Assembly (NCBI GenBank): GCA_036345935.2
Contig: JADWOT020001186.1
Location: 35,806-99,805 of the forward strand
Reading direction: 5' to 3'
DNA length: 64,000 nt
From: Taenia hydatigena
Taxonomy: Eukaryota; Platyhelminthes; Cestoda; Cyclophyllidea; Taeniidae
Numbering within the stretch: the first letter of the stretch is position 1; the number at the start of each line of letters is the position of its first letter. The position numbers and the translations under genes were made by a program. Under the pieces are notes generated by a model. That model saw nothing but the letters and a program-made list of their open reading frames with translations, was not told where the DNA came from and did no database searches. This document shows, one piece after another, positions 11,896-22,959 of this stretch.

Positions 11896-12966
11896 TCAGT
11901 CTATTTGGCGTCGATGAACTCGAAGGGCCAAGACAATTGCTTCAAGATTTAGCTGAATTGCTAAATACGAATTATTTCAAACGAAGAATCTCTTGGAACT
12001 AATTTTATGTCCATCATGAATTTTGCGGAATGATTAAATTGTGAACGGAAATCGGAACTGCCAACAAATTCCATTGCTCGCAAGTGTTTTTAGTTTTAGC
12101 AGAGCACCGACCCGCTTTCGTGGCACAACGCTCTACCCGCAACACAGACGCTGAGAACAAACCTTCCTCATCCAACTACGCATCATGGCGAGTGCTTGAA
12201 TCTGCGTGCTCAGCCCCTTGGATGGAAGTGTTAAGCTTCGAGTTAGTGTAGATGGGCATAGTGCGTATAGAGTGGCTTAAAAATCGACAATTTTACAACT
12301 TTAGAACCATTTACGCAAAGCTCAATGCCTCATTTTAAATGCAACGAATCTGAGTTACTCAAATATGACTGTAATGCTTATGTTCCTTAAATGTGTTTGT
12401 AGGCAGTAGGCGGGAGGACAATTTTAATCTGGTCGCGGACCAATGGAATTGCACTCCAGAACCTGAGACACCCTCGTCCTATCTCATTATAGTACGTTTG
12501 GAGGCAACCAACTGTCTCCTTTAGTAAGGATGGAAGAAGGGAAGAGGAGGAAAGGGAAGAACGATCTATAGTGACATGCATAGTCTCAATGACGTGTGTT
12601 AACCCAAATTAAACGTAAATTGGATGCGTCACTTTATGCACTTTATAAGTCATTAACGTAGAAATATCTACTTTCATCAACAATTGTGAAGTGGACTTTC
12701 TCTAATAAATTTTCCGCTCTGGATGTAGAGTCAAGTTTCTGGAAATAGTGGAAGTGACCGCACTCAAATTTGCTCAATGTACTGAGCCAAGTGATGTGCA
12801 TATGCACGTGTAACTACTACATTTTGTAAAGCAAGCACATTCACCCTTACTTTATAGCAATAATATTTGCAATTGAGACACACAAAAGCGTGGGATTTGG
12901 ACCGGCTTATTCGTAAGATATTATTGTAGCCCTTCAAAATACATTGGCACTTGCAAATTCTTCCCA

Positions 12967-13253
12967 ATTCATATCAGATGGCTAGCTGTGAAAAGGCAAA
13001 GGTGATTTGTGACTGTGAGCATGTTAGGGAGCAGGGCAGCTAATTGCTGCCACTCGACACAAATGTGCTTGTTCATGCGCTGAGAGTAAGTCGAGGTCTT
13101 CGTCTGGAAATCAAGATTCTTCCAAAACACTACCATTGAATGCGATAAGTTAATGATGCACTGGTGCTTGGTGGGATAGAATCCCATATTAGATCGGTGG
13201 GTACATGTGGTATCACCTTGGGTGATAGGGGAAGCAGAATATCTGATAATGTT
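12967..13253 (-). pseudogene. Unrecognised conserved frame (MVVFWKNLDFQTK), copy 1
   Basis: A minus-strand frame of about 90 codons with TQGDTTC, HRSNMGFY, CIINLSHSMVVFWKNLDFQ, MNKHICVEWQQLA and LCLFTASHLI. It also stays open at 54,840-55,125 (minus) and 63,080-63,377 (plus), and NLNIIRYSA precedes it in all three. The first-copy frame ends with TGA at the same place as the 63 kb copy, while the 55 kb copy reads on. It is probably an exon relic; the product is unknown. Confidence 0.35.
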
Positions 13254-14596
13254 TAGGTTCCGATGATACAGTCCTCAACGCTCAAGCTAGGTTTGTGTCT
13301 GGCAGATCACACGATGAGTGTACCAAAACAACAGACGGTCGTGTAAATATAATGAGTCACGTTGCAACCATTTAAATGGTTGTTGCAGTTTCATTGGGCT
13401 TCATTGAGGGACCCAGATCTTGTAGGTTCACGTATACCTGTTAATAATTGAGTAAGCTCCACACATATTTGCCATCATTGTTATTTTTTGTAGTTAATGC
13501 CAACGTATTGATGTCTGGAAGCTGCAAATGTAAGTAAATAACGCAATGGTCCTGTGAGAAGAAGTTTGAGGACTTTTCTCGGGATCGGTTAACCATTGTT
13601 GCACAATTTATATCTGAGCTAATTCAATTCACCTGCTGTCATTCGACCACATCTTTGTCTGCCTTCTTCATTGATGGATGGGAAGTGCTGATGCACTCCT
13701 TTTCTGCATCATAGGCGATGCATTGTTAAGGCGGTTTAATTCGGAGTGGCCTGGGCAGGGGCATAAATGGATGTCGCGAACATTCAATCCTTTGCTTCGC
13801 ATCACTTGGTCAGTTGTAGGTTTAATTTTATTTGACGAAGGGATTGTTAATACAAACGCAAGCATGAGGCGAAATTCTAACAAAACTTAATTATTATTAA
13901 TGGAAAAATCAGTGAATGGGGTTTTGTGCATCCCAATCTGACTAAGAAAAGGTGGATACATATTATTGTTACACTTTGGCTGTCTTGCACAAAAGGACAT
14001 AAGCTAAGCTTACGTGGTGAGGTAATGTGCAGGAGGAAGTTTCACCAGACTAGAGACTACAAACAACGAATTCTTTCGATACGACTAAATGTGAATGGGC
14101 ATCTCAAGCAGTACCTTAAAAACGAAGCAAGAAGAGGAATTATGAGCCTTAAATATGCTGAGGAGTTAAGTTGAAGCAGGCAACATGATGGTTACAGTCC
14201 AGTCTTGCCTACATTAGTAGAATTGCAAATGTATTTGAGGGGTGAGGCTGAAGTACAAGTGAGCAGTGAGCCATAAACAAATGGATGAGAAGCAAGCAGA
14301 CTCCATCAAAAGTGGTCAGGAATAATGATTTAAAAGGAAGAGATGGGTATAAGTTAGGTTGGTTTCGGCAGAGGGTGTCGTGGTGAGAGTGACAAAAAGG
14401 AGGCTAAAGAAGGCGGAATTCTGGTTTCAATGATTTGCAATAAACGAAATAGAAACGCACGCGGGCAACTTTACCCATGTGATAGACGGGTAGGGTAAAC
14501 GGATCATGGTGAGGCACAATGCACGCGTTGGTACCTAGTGATTATAAAGCGTTGGCTTAGTGTTATCTAAGTGGCAGAAGCTGGCAGTGTCGGAGT

Positions 14597-14833
14597 TCAG
14601 AATGCTATCAGGGAGTAGAACACATCGTTGATTACTGGCGCTGCATTTGACCGACTTTGCACGAGCACGTCCACAGTCCTACAGTCAGTCGAGGTGGATG
14701 AACCAGATCCAAATTTGTACAAAATAGTGAGCAGGTAATAAATGAGCTGAACTTGCCTAAAATCCGCAGTCGCAAAGCTAAAGCTCCTGACTTGATAAAA
14801 AATAGTCTCGATCAGACTAATATCGCAGCACAT
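14597..14833 (-). pseudogene. Unrecognised frame (SLIETIFYQV), copy 1
   Basis: A minus-strand frame containing ISLIETIFYQVRSFSF and LTILYKF. The inverted copy at about 61,706-61,840 (plus) keeps the frame over its first 40 codons (ISLIETIFYQVKSFSF, LTILIKF) and then stops. It lies just downstream of the ankyrin-like relic on the same strand, so it may be a neighbouring exon. Confidence 0.25.
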
Positions 14834-14922
14834 AGCGTTCTCACCTCTCCTGACTTAGTCGTAGTCCCCACCACGCACTGCTCGAACTGAAATCAATCTC
14901 GTCGGGAGAGAGGGTGGGTAAA

Positions 14923-15470
14923 TCAACTGCTACGCATGTGCAATTTCAGTGTGCTCATTAACTTGGTATGAAATGCTAAACACGTCCTAGAATGTGCATT
15001 CCAACGACTGACCACGTACCTCGTGTCTGATGCACGCCCATAGCTGTGCGGCAGTAGAAGCTTTCTTGAATCTTTGCAATGTCTGCAATTGGCTGTCATC
15101 ATGCGGATGTCTCCTCTCCATGCTTCCTCATCGCTTTTAATAACAGGTGGATAAGTGCAGCTGATATCAGCGTGCGAATCCAGAGACGAGCAGAACACGT
15201 AACAGTGGTCATTGGGCTTGAGGAGGTGCTCATAATCTTAAAGGCATCTTGTAAAATGTAACCATTTGAATGCCGCAAATGCAGCAAAGTAGAACAGCTT
15301 CCAGTTGTTTGTCCAATTTTAACTGCCTCAATCCACGGTAGTGGATGTGTCAGTGAGGTTCCCCAACACGAGACACTCAGCCATCACCGAAAGTGATTTG
15401 AAGTAGCTCTCAAAGATGGCCACATGCCAGCACGGTGTGTCCGACTACACCATTCTCAGTCTCTTCTGGA
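14923..15470 (-). pseudogene. Ankyrin-repeat-like relic, copy 1
   Basis: On the minus strand one frame has STLLHLRHSNGYILQ (about 15,290-15,245), which fits the ankyrin helix-turn-helix start (TPLHxAxxNGH). A second frame, open from about 15,240 to the stop near 14,923, has GDIRMMTANCRHCKDSRKLLL. There the G, A, H, L and LL positions of the 33-residue repeat fall at the right spacing, and TCLAF follows like the start of a further repeat. The two frames are joined by a frameshift. The inverted copy at 61,080-61,600 shows the same two frames. Ankyrin repeats are protein-binding scaffolds, but no partner can be inferred. Ankyrin origin is likely though not certain. Confidence 0.45.
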
Positions 15471-15959
15471 AACGAATAATTAGCACAATCGAAATTATCA
15501 TAGAAATCATAATCACTGTTCGGAATGCTACAACCTGGTGTCCTTCAACAGCTGGAAGCATCTTTAATCAAAATAACCTCATGCTAATGCCTATAGAAAA
15601 TGAGTTAAATTCCAATATGTTTCGGACACAAAATGTAGCAAATTTTGTCCAAAAAGTTGTTCTTTTATCCACCCACCTGTGGTGAGGCAATTTTTGCATT
15701 GACAGTATTTTGCGAGTAGCTCCTCGAAAGCTGAAATCAGGATGGCGTCTGACTCTTGAGGTGTATTGCTAGAAATAGAATTTCCTTTGAATCGCAAAAA
15801 TTCTTATAGCTTAGTTATGCTGGCACTGTCTTAACTGCAATCTTATCTTCGAGCTACCTCACTTTCGCATTTCGGTTCACAATTTCATGCCCACTGTTTG
15901 CGTGTCGATCCTGATTGTCTGCAGAAAGGTCTGGTGGCAAAGATTGTCTTATCAACATT

Positions 15960-16274
15960 AAGTCTTTCAAAGAACATCCACACTTTAGCAAGGCTAGCTG
16001 TTCAAGCAAAAGGCGAATACTGCTTTCGAAAGATGTCCAATAAATGGTCTTTCCTCTGACGCTGCTTCATTCGACTGCCTCTGCGTTCCGAGGTACATAA
16101 TTCGGTTCTGAAGGCATACTGCCACAAGGTAAACGCCTTAGCCTGTACCTTATTTGCCTGCTTGACGCAACATTTGGAAGTCTTGTTATCCATGAGGTTG
16201 AGGAAGTGACTTGCAGTTAAATTATCGTACGCAATTTTGACTGAACGTGTGGTGTTGCTGCTAGTTTGAAACAC
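15960..16274 (-). pseudogene. Unrecognised frame (KCCVKQANKVQAKAF), copy 1
   Basis: A minus-strand frame of 90 codons with SSNTTRSVKIAYDNL, ASHFL, KCCVKQANKVQAKAF and TSERRGSR. The 60,130-60,390 copy (plus) has the same blocks with stops and a gap. The 23,340-23,570 copy has KFCVKQANKVQA with a stop. Three copies of clearly different age keep the KQAN block in register. No family is recognised. Confidence 0.35.
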
Positions 16275-16789
16275 GAAAATGTGGGCTTGTTTTGACGGTC
16301 GCCTTATCAGTTCCCTTCACTAACCTCTTTGGCAAGTTAATAAAAGTGCAACACTAGCTTATGCAATGCAAACTCCAACACCTTAGGCCTGATGACAGAG
16401 CTTCTCATCAACAGAGGGACACGCACAACTAGATGTGGTTAAGGCTTACTTGGCACATGATAAGCCAGCTTCGAAGCGAGTGAGGCTCCAAAGCAGAGGC
16501 CAATTTAATTACACTGCGAAATGAAGGCAAAAATTAAATCCAGTATGTTGCGATGGAAATGTTGACACTGTTAGTTACGTAAGCGCAAACGAGACCTAAC
16601 TGGAAACAGTATTCTGTTGCAATTTACAAATACGAAGTGAATAAATAATCTGTAAACATGCTTGCGTGATAATGTAGGGGATGAAATTGTACCCACCCCT
16701 TAGCTTTATTCACACTAGCATGGAAACATTGAGACCTTACTGAATCGAGCGCTGCGTAGTTAATGGCTGGTTTCTTTGACGCACGGATG

Positions 16790-17060
16790 AGCTGAGTGCC
16801 TATTGGCCTCGTCTTCTGGTCGTGCCATCAAGTCGGAGCTGCAATCTGCAAAAAAACAAGTGATCTCGAATTTTAGATGTAAAGATGTGCCTCCCAGCGA
16901 CTGCTCTACGACCGCCAAACCACAGGTTTGGTTCAGATAACTGCCTCCATTCTAATACACTTATCTCGTCTATTTTCGCCTGCATTTATCCTAATTAATG
17001 CATCTGCGGCACGAGCCAGGATGGCCGATCGTCCTTGCCTATTGAGTGACATGAGCCATT
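16790..17060 (-). pseudogene. Unrecognised frame (LNLWFGGRR type), copy 1
   Basis: A minus-strand frame with LSEPNLWFGGRRAVAGR, FTSKIRDHL and LRLDGTTRRR. Related frames run on the plus strand at 59,440-59,600, 34,975-35,110 and 49,675-49,805. The pattern LNLW-x-G-x-R-x-VV-x-GR, then LE or EI-RD, is kept across strongly diverged DNA, which suggests a coding ancestor. It lies at the 5' side of the co-oriented relic series in the 5.1 kb segment. Function unknown. Confidence 0.35.
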
Positions 17061-18245
17061 TGCATGTGACGAAATGGAGCAATTGCCCATTTTAAGTCAC
17101 AACATCTACTGCCATCTTTAACCAGACAAAATTTTGCTAGAAGGGTTTAAAAAACACAAAATTAATTTTCTTAATGATATTAGCTGCTCAGAAGCTAAAA
17201 TTCTTGCAAATACTTATCTGCCTTCACAACGAAACGATACACAACAGACAATCAGTTGCTGCAGATTGACGCCTCTGAAACCATTTAGTTACCTAGGCTC
17301 ACAACCAGGCTGTCTCCTCTGGCTAGCTGTAAACGACCTAGAAACTCATTGCGATCCTTCTTGTACACTTCTTTGTGTTGTAGAATGGACATTAGGTTAG
17401 GCGATCAGTGAGATCCTTACCACGTAAACACATGCCCAAATCGCAATCGCTCCTCCCAGTTTCGCCATCTGCAGTCGGCGATGCAAAGGGCGCATGAAAG
17501 TTCTAATTCACATTCACCATCTCAAGCAAGCCTCCTTTCTCTACTACCGCACACTACTTTACCGACATATCTACACCACAACATTGAGACCGGTCTACAA
17601 AGTAAATTTGTTACTCAAGCACTCTCGTCCGCGTCGAGCATCTGCCTCGTCTATGCTATGGGTATGGAGGCATGCAACATGCTTCTGCACCTATATTCAC
17701 TAAGCAAGGAAGACAAGTCTTAACGTCAATTTCGCAATTCAGAAATAGCCAGAATAAAAATTCGTGGGACACTACAATGCAGAATCAAAACCACCTACTA
17801 AAGGGATAATTGTTTCTATCAAGTGATTTTTAGGCAACAAGTTAAAGTTCGATCAGTAAATGCAGCCTTTTGCAGGCAATACTTGCGCTAGATCAATGAA
17901 AATGTGTTTCGTTTGATGCGTATTGTACAGTCAGGCACAATTCGAACACGTCTCTCTGCTAACTAAAGCCTGTTGATTTTGTGGTCCTGTTGAAAAGCAA
18001 TGAGTAGAGGCGGTCGAAGGAGAGGTGAACCGCGAAATTAATTTGCCTGCAGAACAGATTTTAAAGACAGTGCATCATTGCATTCGCTAGTCATTTCACG
18101 ATTTACATCGTCCTTACAAAACTTACAGGAAGAAGTGCAAGATTTGAATGCTAACATGGAGGATTACGTTCCAGTAATTTATTTCCCTATTATATGGACT
18201 GGAACTTTTGTGGCAAGGATGGTCTGTTTAATTTCTTGTCAGAGC

Positions 18246-18739
18246 ATTAAGTCAGTCACTAGAAAGCAGAACCAATGTAGTCCAGTTTAATAATCTACAT
18301 TCCTTGGTCTTTAACTTGAGCTCAGCGTGTATACCGACCACTGCAAAGCGGTGATTAAATTTACAACTAAAATTCGATGTTGAGAGGTTATCGACGAAAG
18401 TCAAGGCAAGAAAAAAGGCGTCTTGTTGTCCGCAAGTACATGCGCATGATTATGCGATCTACAGGAAAGCAGACGAAGCCAAACATATCAAGTCGCAAAA
18501 TTAGGCATCCCTTCTGACCGACTAGTTAAGTCAGATAATGCGAGCAGACAGCCTTCGATACATCGAAGTTACATTTGAAAATTATCACTATTATAAAACT
18601 TATTCTCATGCGCCGTAGTCTCATGCTGAGTGATTATGGTACCATTATAGTCGACACAAACGCCTCCACAAGGAGAATTGCATCGGTCTAATGCATTACC
18701 CCTTTTATTTCGTTCTAAACCAACCCACTGCATTAGTGA
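18246..18739. other. No gene recognised
   Basis: Sequence between the end of the inverted-repeat arm and the inverted copy of unit A. Nothing coding or repetitive could be supported here. Confidence 0.4.
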
Positions 18740-21050
18740 AAGGTGTGGACTTTTTCAAGTAACATTGTATAATGCACATATTCAAGGACATGCTTGAGCG
18801 TGCAAAGCTTCCCTTCCCCTCCATATAACATGGAGACAGGCCCACTGTACCATCTGTACCAAATTAATCGTCCAATTGTATTGCCACCCGTTGCACTAAA
18901 TGCGAAAACTATCTGATAAATAGGAAAACAGGGGACTCCGAAAACCACTCACGGCCTCGAAAATCTTTTGCATACAGTTCAAGTTCTGATAGAGATCTAA
19001 CATTTGCCACATCGGGCCTGTCACAACAAGCGTTTGCTTTGACGTGAGGACATCGGCTATGGCATTCAGGAGTCCACAGTCCTGATGTTCAAAATCCGGG
19101 TAATCAAGGTACAAAATGACACAGTCTTAGTCGCTCAGCTGCATCATTTCTCTTCCTTCTCCACCTTCGTCAGACCATTTACGCATGTCCAGTACGATGC
19201 CACCTGCCCTCCTGAAAAACGAATCCCACTGGTTTGAAAAGTTGGGAACACCCGTAGGCACGTCCGGGAAGAAACGAGTAGAAAAGGCAGAATCCACTAC
19301 CGGCAAATCGCATTTGTAGCGTCTCATCCCATACGGCGGAGTTTTCGTGCAGCGACATGGTGTAGTGATCAAACAGCTGGTCGGTGCTTGTGCATCAGCA
19401 GGAAACTCTTCTAACGCAAGGCCACGAAAGCGATTCTCTACATTATTGTAATACTATTTTGCAAAATAAAAATAATGAAAGTTGTCCTCTGCGTCTGTAA
19501 AGAAAAGCATCCTTCAGAGGTGTAAGGCCAGCCATTTCATGTCCTTTACACTGTGGTGGAAACTGAAAGTTTGAATAGGAAGGTCATGATTTAGTCGCTC
19601 ATCTGTTGGTCCCTCCCAAACCAGAAAACGCCATGGTAAATTTTAGCAACGTTTAGAGAGGATATGTATGCGAATGGGATTTAGCGAAGACATGCAACGG
19701 ATGTAGATTTGATAAAACCCACCTGAGACATCGCCACATTAAATATGCTGTGAACTGTCCATGCGAAGCCTCCTTCATGCGACAAGTAATCATCATTCAA
19801 TTCCAATCACTTTCCTTTTCTAGCCAATCAGCAAAGCCCAAAAACCAACATAGATTCTCAGGTGCTACTCAGACCTGTTTTACCAATTACGTTCTTGTAA
19901 TTCTTGTTGATTTGTGCGTCAATAATGAAAATTGCGCGAGATTTTAAAGTGTGTTTTCTGGAGCACAATGCATTAAAATAATTAAAGTAACTTGTGACGT
20001 GGTTAGCGGACCGACCCAAAGAAGGTGTCCTTGATACAACATGTAAGACGTAGGTGGCTACAATCATGGGCAGGTATGTATCTATGCATTTAAGATGTCG
20101 GCTAAACTAATACAGACTGCAAAATGTGCTAGTTGCATCGCTTCGAAAAATAGGTGAACATAAACGTTCCTTGTTATTACTAGCCCGACCTGATCTAAAT
20201 TGGCATAAGGTCTTTTTCAAACAGATAAACTAGTTGCAGATGATATAAATATGTAGCAATTTGCATTAATATCCGAAAGGGTGGACGTTTCAAGCAGCTG
20301 CATGTGCACTTAGTAAGAACACACCTTGACAGGGACACTGTCACCACCCTCGGTAAAATCAAGTTTTTTAGCAAAAATGATATAAATCTGTCAATGAAGA
20401 GTACTCAAGGTGGCAATGAGGAGGAATGACGGTTCCTTTGCTAGCCGGACAGTTGGAAGTTACTATGTAAGATACCAAAGAAAATGTCATGGCATGGTCA
20501 TTCCTCAGTAATGGTGATAAGGAATGAGGCGGAGATGTGTGTCGCTTCAAATTGGTCGCCACTGACAATCTACCGCACTACTGCTGTCATCATTCACTCC
20601 GACCTGCCAACCATTGACTTTAGACTAAGCTACAATTACTAAGCTGGTGGTATGAAAGAACCGACTGGGATGTAGCTATTCCATTGTGAGTGACGAACAT
20701 GGCACACCTCATCCCATTGTATCACGCACCCATATGCATGCTGCGAAGGTTAATCACGCATTCGTTAAAAAGCAATAAGAGAACTAGCTCCTCATTCAAC
20801 TCGACTATTTTCTGTTTTGGGCAGACAAGTGGAAAAACAAAAGAGATTTGCCTAAAGCAAAACGATTTTATGCAGTAGAAATACATCCTCAAAATCCTTC
20901 AGTCGAAAATTAGCATAAAGAGTTGGAATTGTTCCGTGTTTGCAGCCTAAACTGGCGCATCTGCAAATGCTGGATACAAATTGCTTTAGACTTCGGTGTG
21001 ATTTACCAACCTGAGTCATCGCTGATATCAGCACTTCAAAATGCAGATGA
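18740..21050 (-). repeat. Duplicated unit A, inverted copy
   Basis: Reverse-strand copy of 4,830-7,058. The order and spacing of anchors are the same throughout, with several gaps of 10-60 bases. It starts about 500 bases after the end of the 12,380-18,245 block. Confidence 0.85.
18782..19615 (-). pseudogene. Coding relic A, inverted copy, four in-frame stops
   Basis: The 834-base partner of 6,222-7,058, in the same frame from end to end. Stops are single-base changes: TGA after WLALHL, TAG after FYFAK, TAA at 19,127-19,129 (for the Tyr of SDYDCV) and TAG after DSFRI (the left copy has TGG there). The acceptor AG of the left copy is GG here. Conserved blocks include CLITTPCRCTK, RRYKCDLPV, VPNFSNQWDSFFR, AGGIVLDMR and SKQTLVVTGPMWQ. 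The glycine- and glutamate-rich insert (EGGEG) is also kept. The absence of any frame-breaking indel in either copy is notable for a pseudogene this diverged. Confidence 0.6.
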
Positions 21051-22558
21051 ACAGAGCCACATAATGCGACACATTAAGGCTTTAGTAGAAGCTAAATAAT
21101 TAATGGAAGGAAAGAATCGTCTCTTTTATTTTACCACTTTACATGCTCAGAAAGTCACATGCGCTTCCCTTTATGATCCTTTGGCCATTACCCTAGTCCA
21201 CATTGTCAAATTGCACCTTATGCACTTCCGCCGCAATCAGAACACTGCGGTGCCTCGAACAAACATTTGCTATTGCAAGTGGTCTTCAGATCCTCCGTGC
21301 AATGACCAATGTAAAATGCGTCTACAAATAGGATTGGGTGGATATCGAATGCTGTGACCAGTTGAAATATGAAGAGTCAGCTGTAAGGTAAAAGAACCCG
21401 CCAACATTTTTACCAGTTACCGGCGCCTGATTATAACCGCGATCCCAGAACTCTCCGCCACTGTTATTTTCCGGGAGGGTTATGCTCGCCTAATTAAGCC
21501 AGTGACCAGCGCAGCATCCACAGCGCCATTAGACGTTTAACGACCTTTGAGAGGAATATTAAAAAAGAGAAGAGTGGAATAATAAACAAAGAGATGCAGT
21601 AGAAAAATATAAAACAAAAACATTTAACTTGGAGTCATGCCAAATAAATAATGTCACACAGCGAAAACCACGGACTAAGTTAGTGATCAATTCAGCGGCC
21701 GAGTAACGTAATTGTAAGCAATGGGCAGAGAAAGCAAATATTTTCGAGGGCAAATGACAATATAATAGACTCTTGGGTAGGGTTCCAGTACTCCTCAAGC
21801 AGGCAGGCGATATCTAACAGAGGGAATGAATAAAAAATGAATGGAATCTTAAAAAATAACCCACTTTCTTAAGTTGAATGTTATTTGCATCGTTCATGAA
21901 ATAATGAGACCAATTTGGTAAATTAAATCGGCTAGGTATCTCAACACGTAATTCGGTTGAATTTTGAACGTCAATGTCATCTTAAAGTCATTACTTGTGT
22001 GGTACAGATTGAAAGGCATTTGAGGTTTATGGGAGGTCTAGGAACATATCCTCGTCTGCCTTAAAATGTGTGTGTGCATAATTTAGGCTGTTGTGGTACC
22101 TATGCACATTTAGGACACTGAGATTAGACCGCGTCTCTTACGAGGTTCGGTGTTTTTAAATGCTGCTACATCAGGTGAGAGGTGAAGGTAATTGTTGATG
22201 AACTGAGGTAACCGCGAAGTACACCAGTAAGGAAGGAACAGGAGGTGCGCCTTCAGCAGGAATAGTGCCAGATCTTCGTAAGTGGAAGTGAAGGCTTGGG
22301 GTTTATTTGGATGAAGGCCTGAGGGAAATGGAGTGGAGGTAGTAGTATGCACGTCTTTAGTGGGCTTGAGAGTCCAAGTGGGATAAGTTACAATCGACCG
22401 TGCAGAGTTTCCTAACTGGGAGGCATTGTGCGTAGAAGAATTTGAGAACTTGCCTTTGAAAACATTATTATGGTTGTGGCGTGGTGTGTTTTGTCTTACT
22501 CCCTTTCTTCTCTATCCTACTAAATGCGGTAGTGCGTACCTTCTCGACACAACGAGTC
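21051..22558. other. No gene recognised
   Basis: No supported repeat or gene. The 21,103-21,357 plus frame and the 22,110-22,352 minus frame are open, but I know no family for them and found no second copy. Confidence 0.35.
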
Positions 22559-22600
22559 AGCAGGTGAGCCCACCTCGTTGAAGAAGCACTGACTCCTATT

Positions 22601-22856
22601 GTAAGTTATTTTGTCTTCTCTTGCCTTCAAGATGAATGGGATGCAAATGCGCAGATGCATGCGTGCTAACTCTAACCCTCATCACCACCATCGCCATTGG
22701 CACCACCACCACAAAAATACTAAGTTCAATCTACGAACAGCATACGTTCCAAACAATACAGTCCCAACAGTGGTCGATAAAGGTGTACAGACTTCATTAG
22801 TGTGTCACCAAAATGCTGACTGTAGTTCCGTCTTAATGGTACAACCAATAGACTAG
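22601..22856 (+). CDS. Possible exon: His-rich frame after a 31-base candidate intron
   Basis: Positions 22,601-22,631 start with a perfect donor (GTAAGT), hold a pyrimidine-rich run and end in TTCAAG. They could be a 31-base intron, near the very small size class known in flatworms. The frame MNGMQMRRC follows from 22,632, with a His-rich run (HHHHRHWHHHH) and then VVDKGVQTSLVC and SVLMVQPID to a TAG at 22,854-22,856. Splicing would join it to VEEALTPI upstream in frame, but a TGA lies 12 codons before the junction. That TGA overlaps another donor-like CAGGTGAG. With one copy only and no known family, this may be chance. Confidence 0.2.
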
Positions 22857-22959
22857 GTCAGTAAACACCCAGCTCCTATATGCCCCGAAAGAACCAGTCA
22901 TTGACTTTACTGCTTCTGTTTCAGTAAGTTCTTAGTGTGTCGCTTCATTTCATCATTAA

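Larger units (their letters stand above)
9390..14200 (+). repeat. Large repeat block, direct copy 1 (partner 51,232-56,104)
   Basis: This segment recurs in the same orientation at 51,232-56,104. The match begins at ACTTCTCACTACACGG in both places (about 9,391 and 51,231) with unrelated sequence to the left. Similarity is uneven. About 9,391-9,740 and 10,200-12,225 are almost identical to the partner, while 9,740-10,200 and 12,235-14,200 differ at roughly one base in ten. The match ends near 14,205, where the partner switches abruptly to unrelated family sequence. Confidence 0.95.
12580..17677 (-). mobile_element. 5.1 kb segment present or absent between copies, flanked by CATGC (copy 1)
   Basis: The segment lies between CATGC at 12,575-12,579 and CATGC at 17,678-17,682. 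The related locus at 38,095-38,099 has a single GCATG with the flanks joined directly. This is the pattern of an insertion with a 5-base target duplication. The relics inside read on the minus strand here. Against a mobile element, I find no terminal inverted repeats, no long terminal repeats, no poly(A) end and no transposase or reverse-transcriptase motif. A deletion between two GCATG sites in the shorter copy explains the data equally well. Confidence 0.35.
12380..18245 (+). repeat. Left arm of a 5.9 kb inverted repeat (right arm 58,150-64,000)
   Basis: Reading the right end of the window on the reverse strand reproduces this segment nearly continuously. The last bases of the window (CTTAATTGTGTTTGCAGG on the reverse strand) match 12,387 onward, and 58,150 matches 18,245 (TTGTCAGAGC). 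Some parts are very close, for example 17,250-17,640 versus 58,750-59,150. Others differ at 10-20 percent by eye. The arms are about 40 kb apart. The right arm runs off the window. Confidence 0.95.

Noticed and set aside
12580..17677. LTR retrotransposon or DNA transposon identity for the 5.1 kb segment
   Set aside because: The two ends share neither direct nor inverted repeats, and none of the frames shows reverse transcriptase, integrase or transposase signatures.
17134..17723. Frames LEGFKKHKINF... and QRAHESSNSH... on the plus strand
   Set aside because: The first has stops at the same places in the 59 kb copy. The second lies in nearly identical copies open in two frames. Both run against the direction of the other relics.
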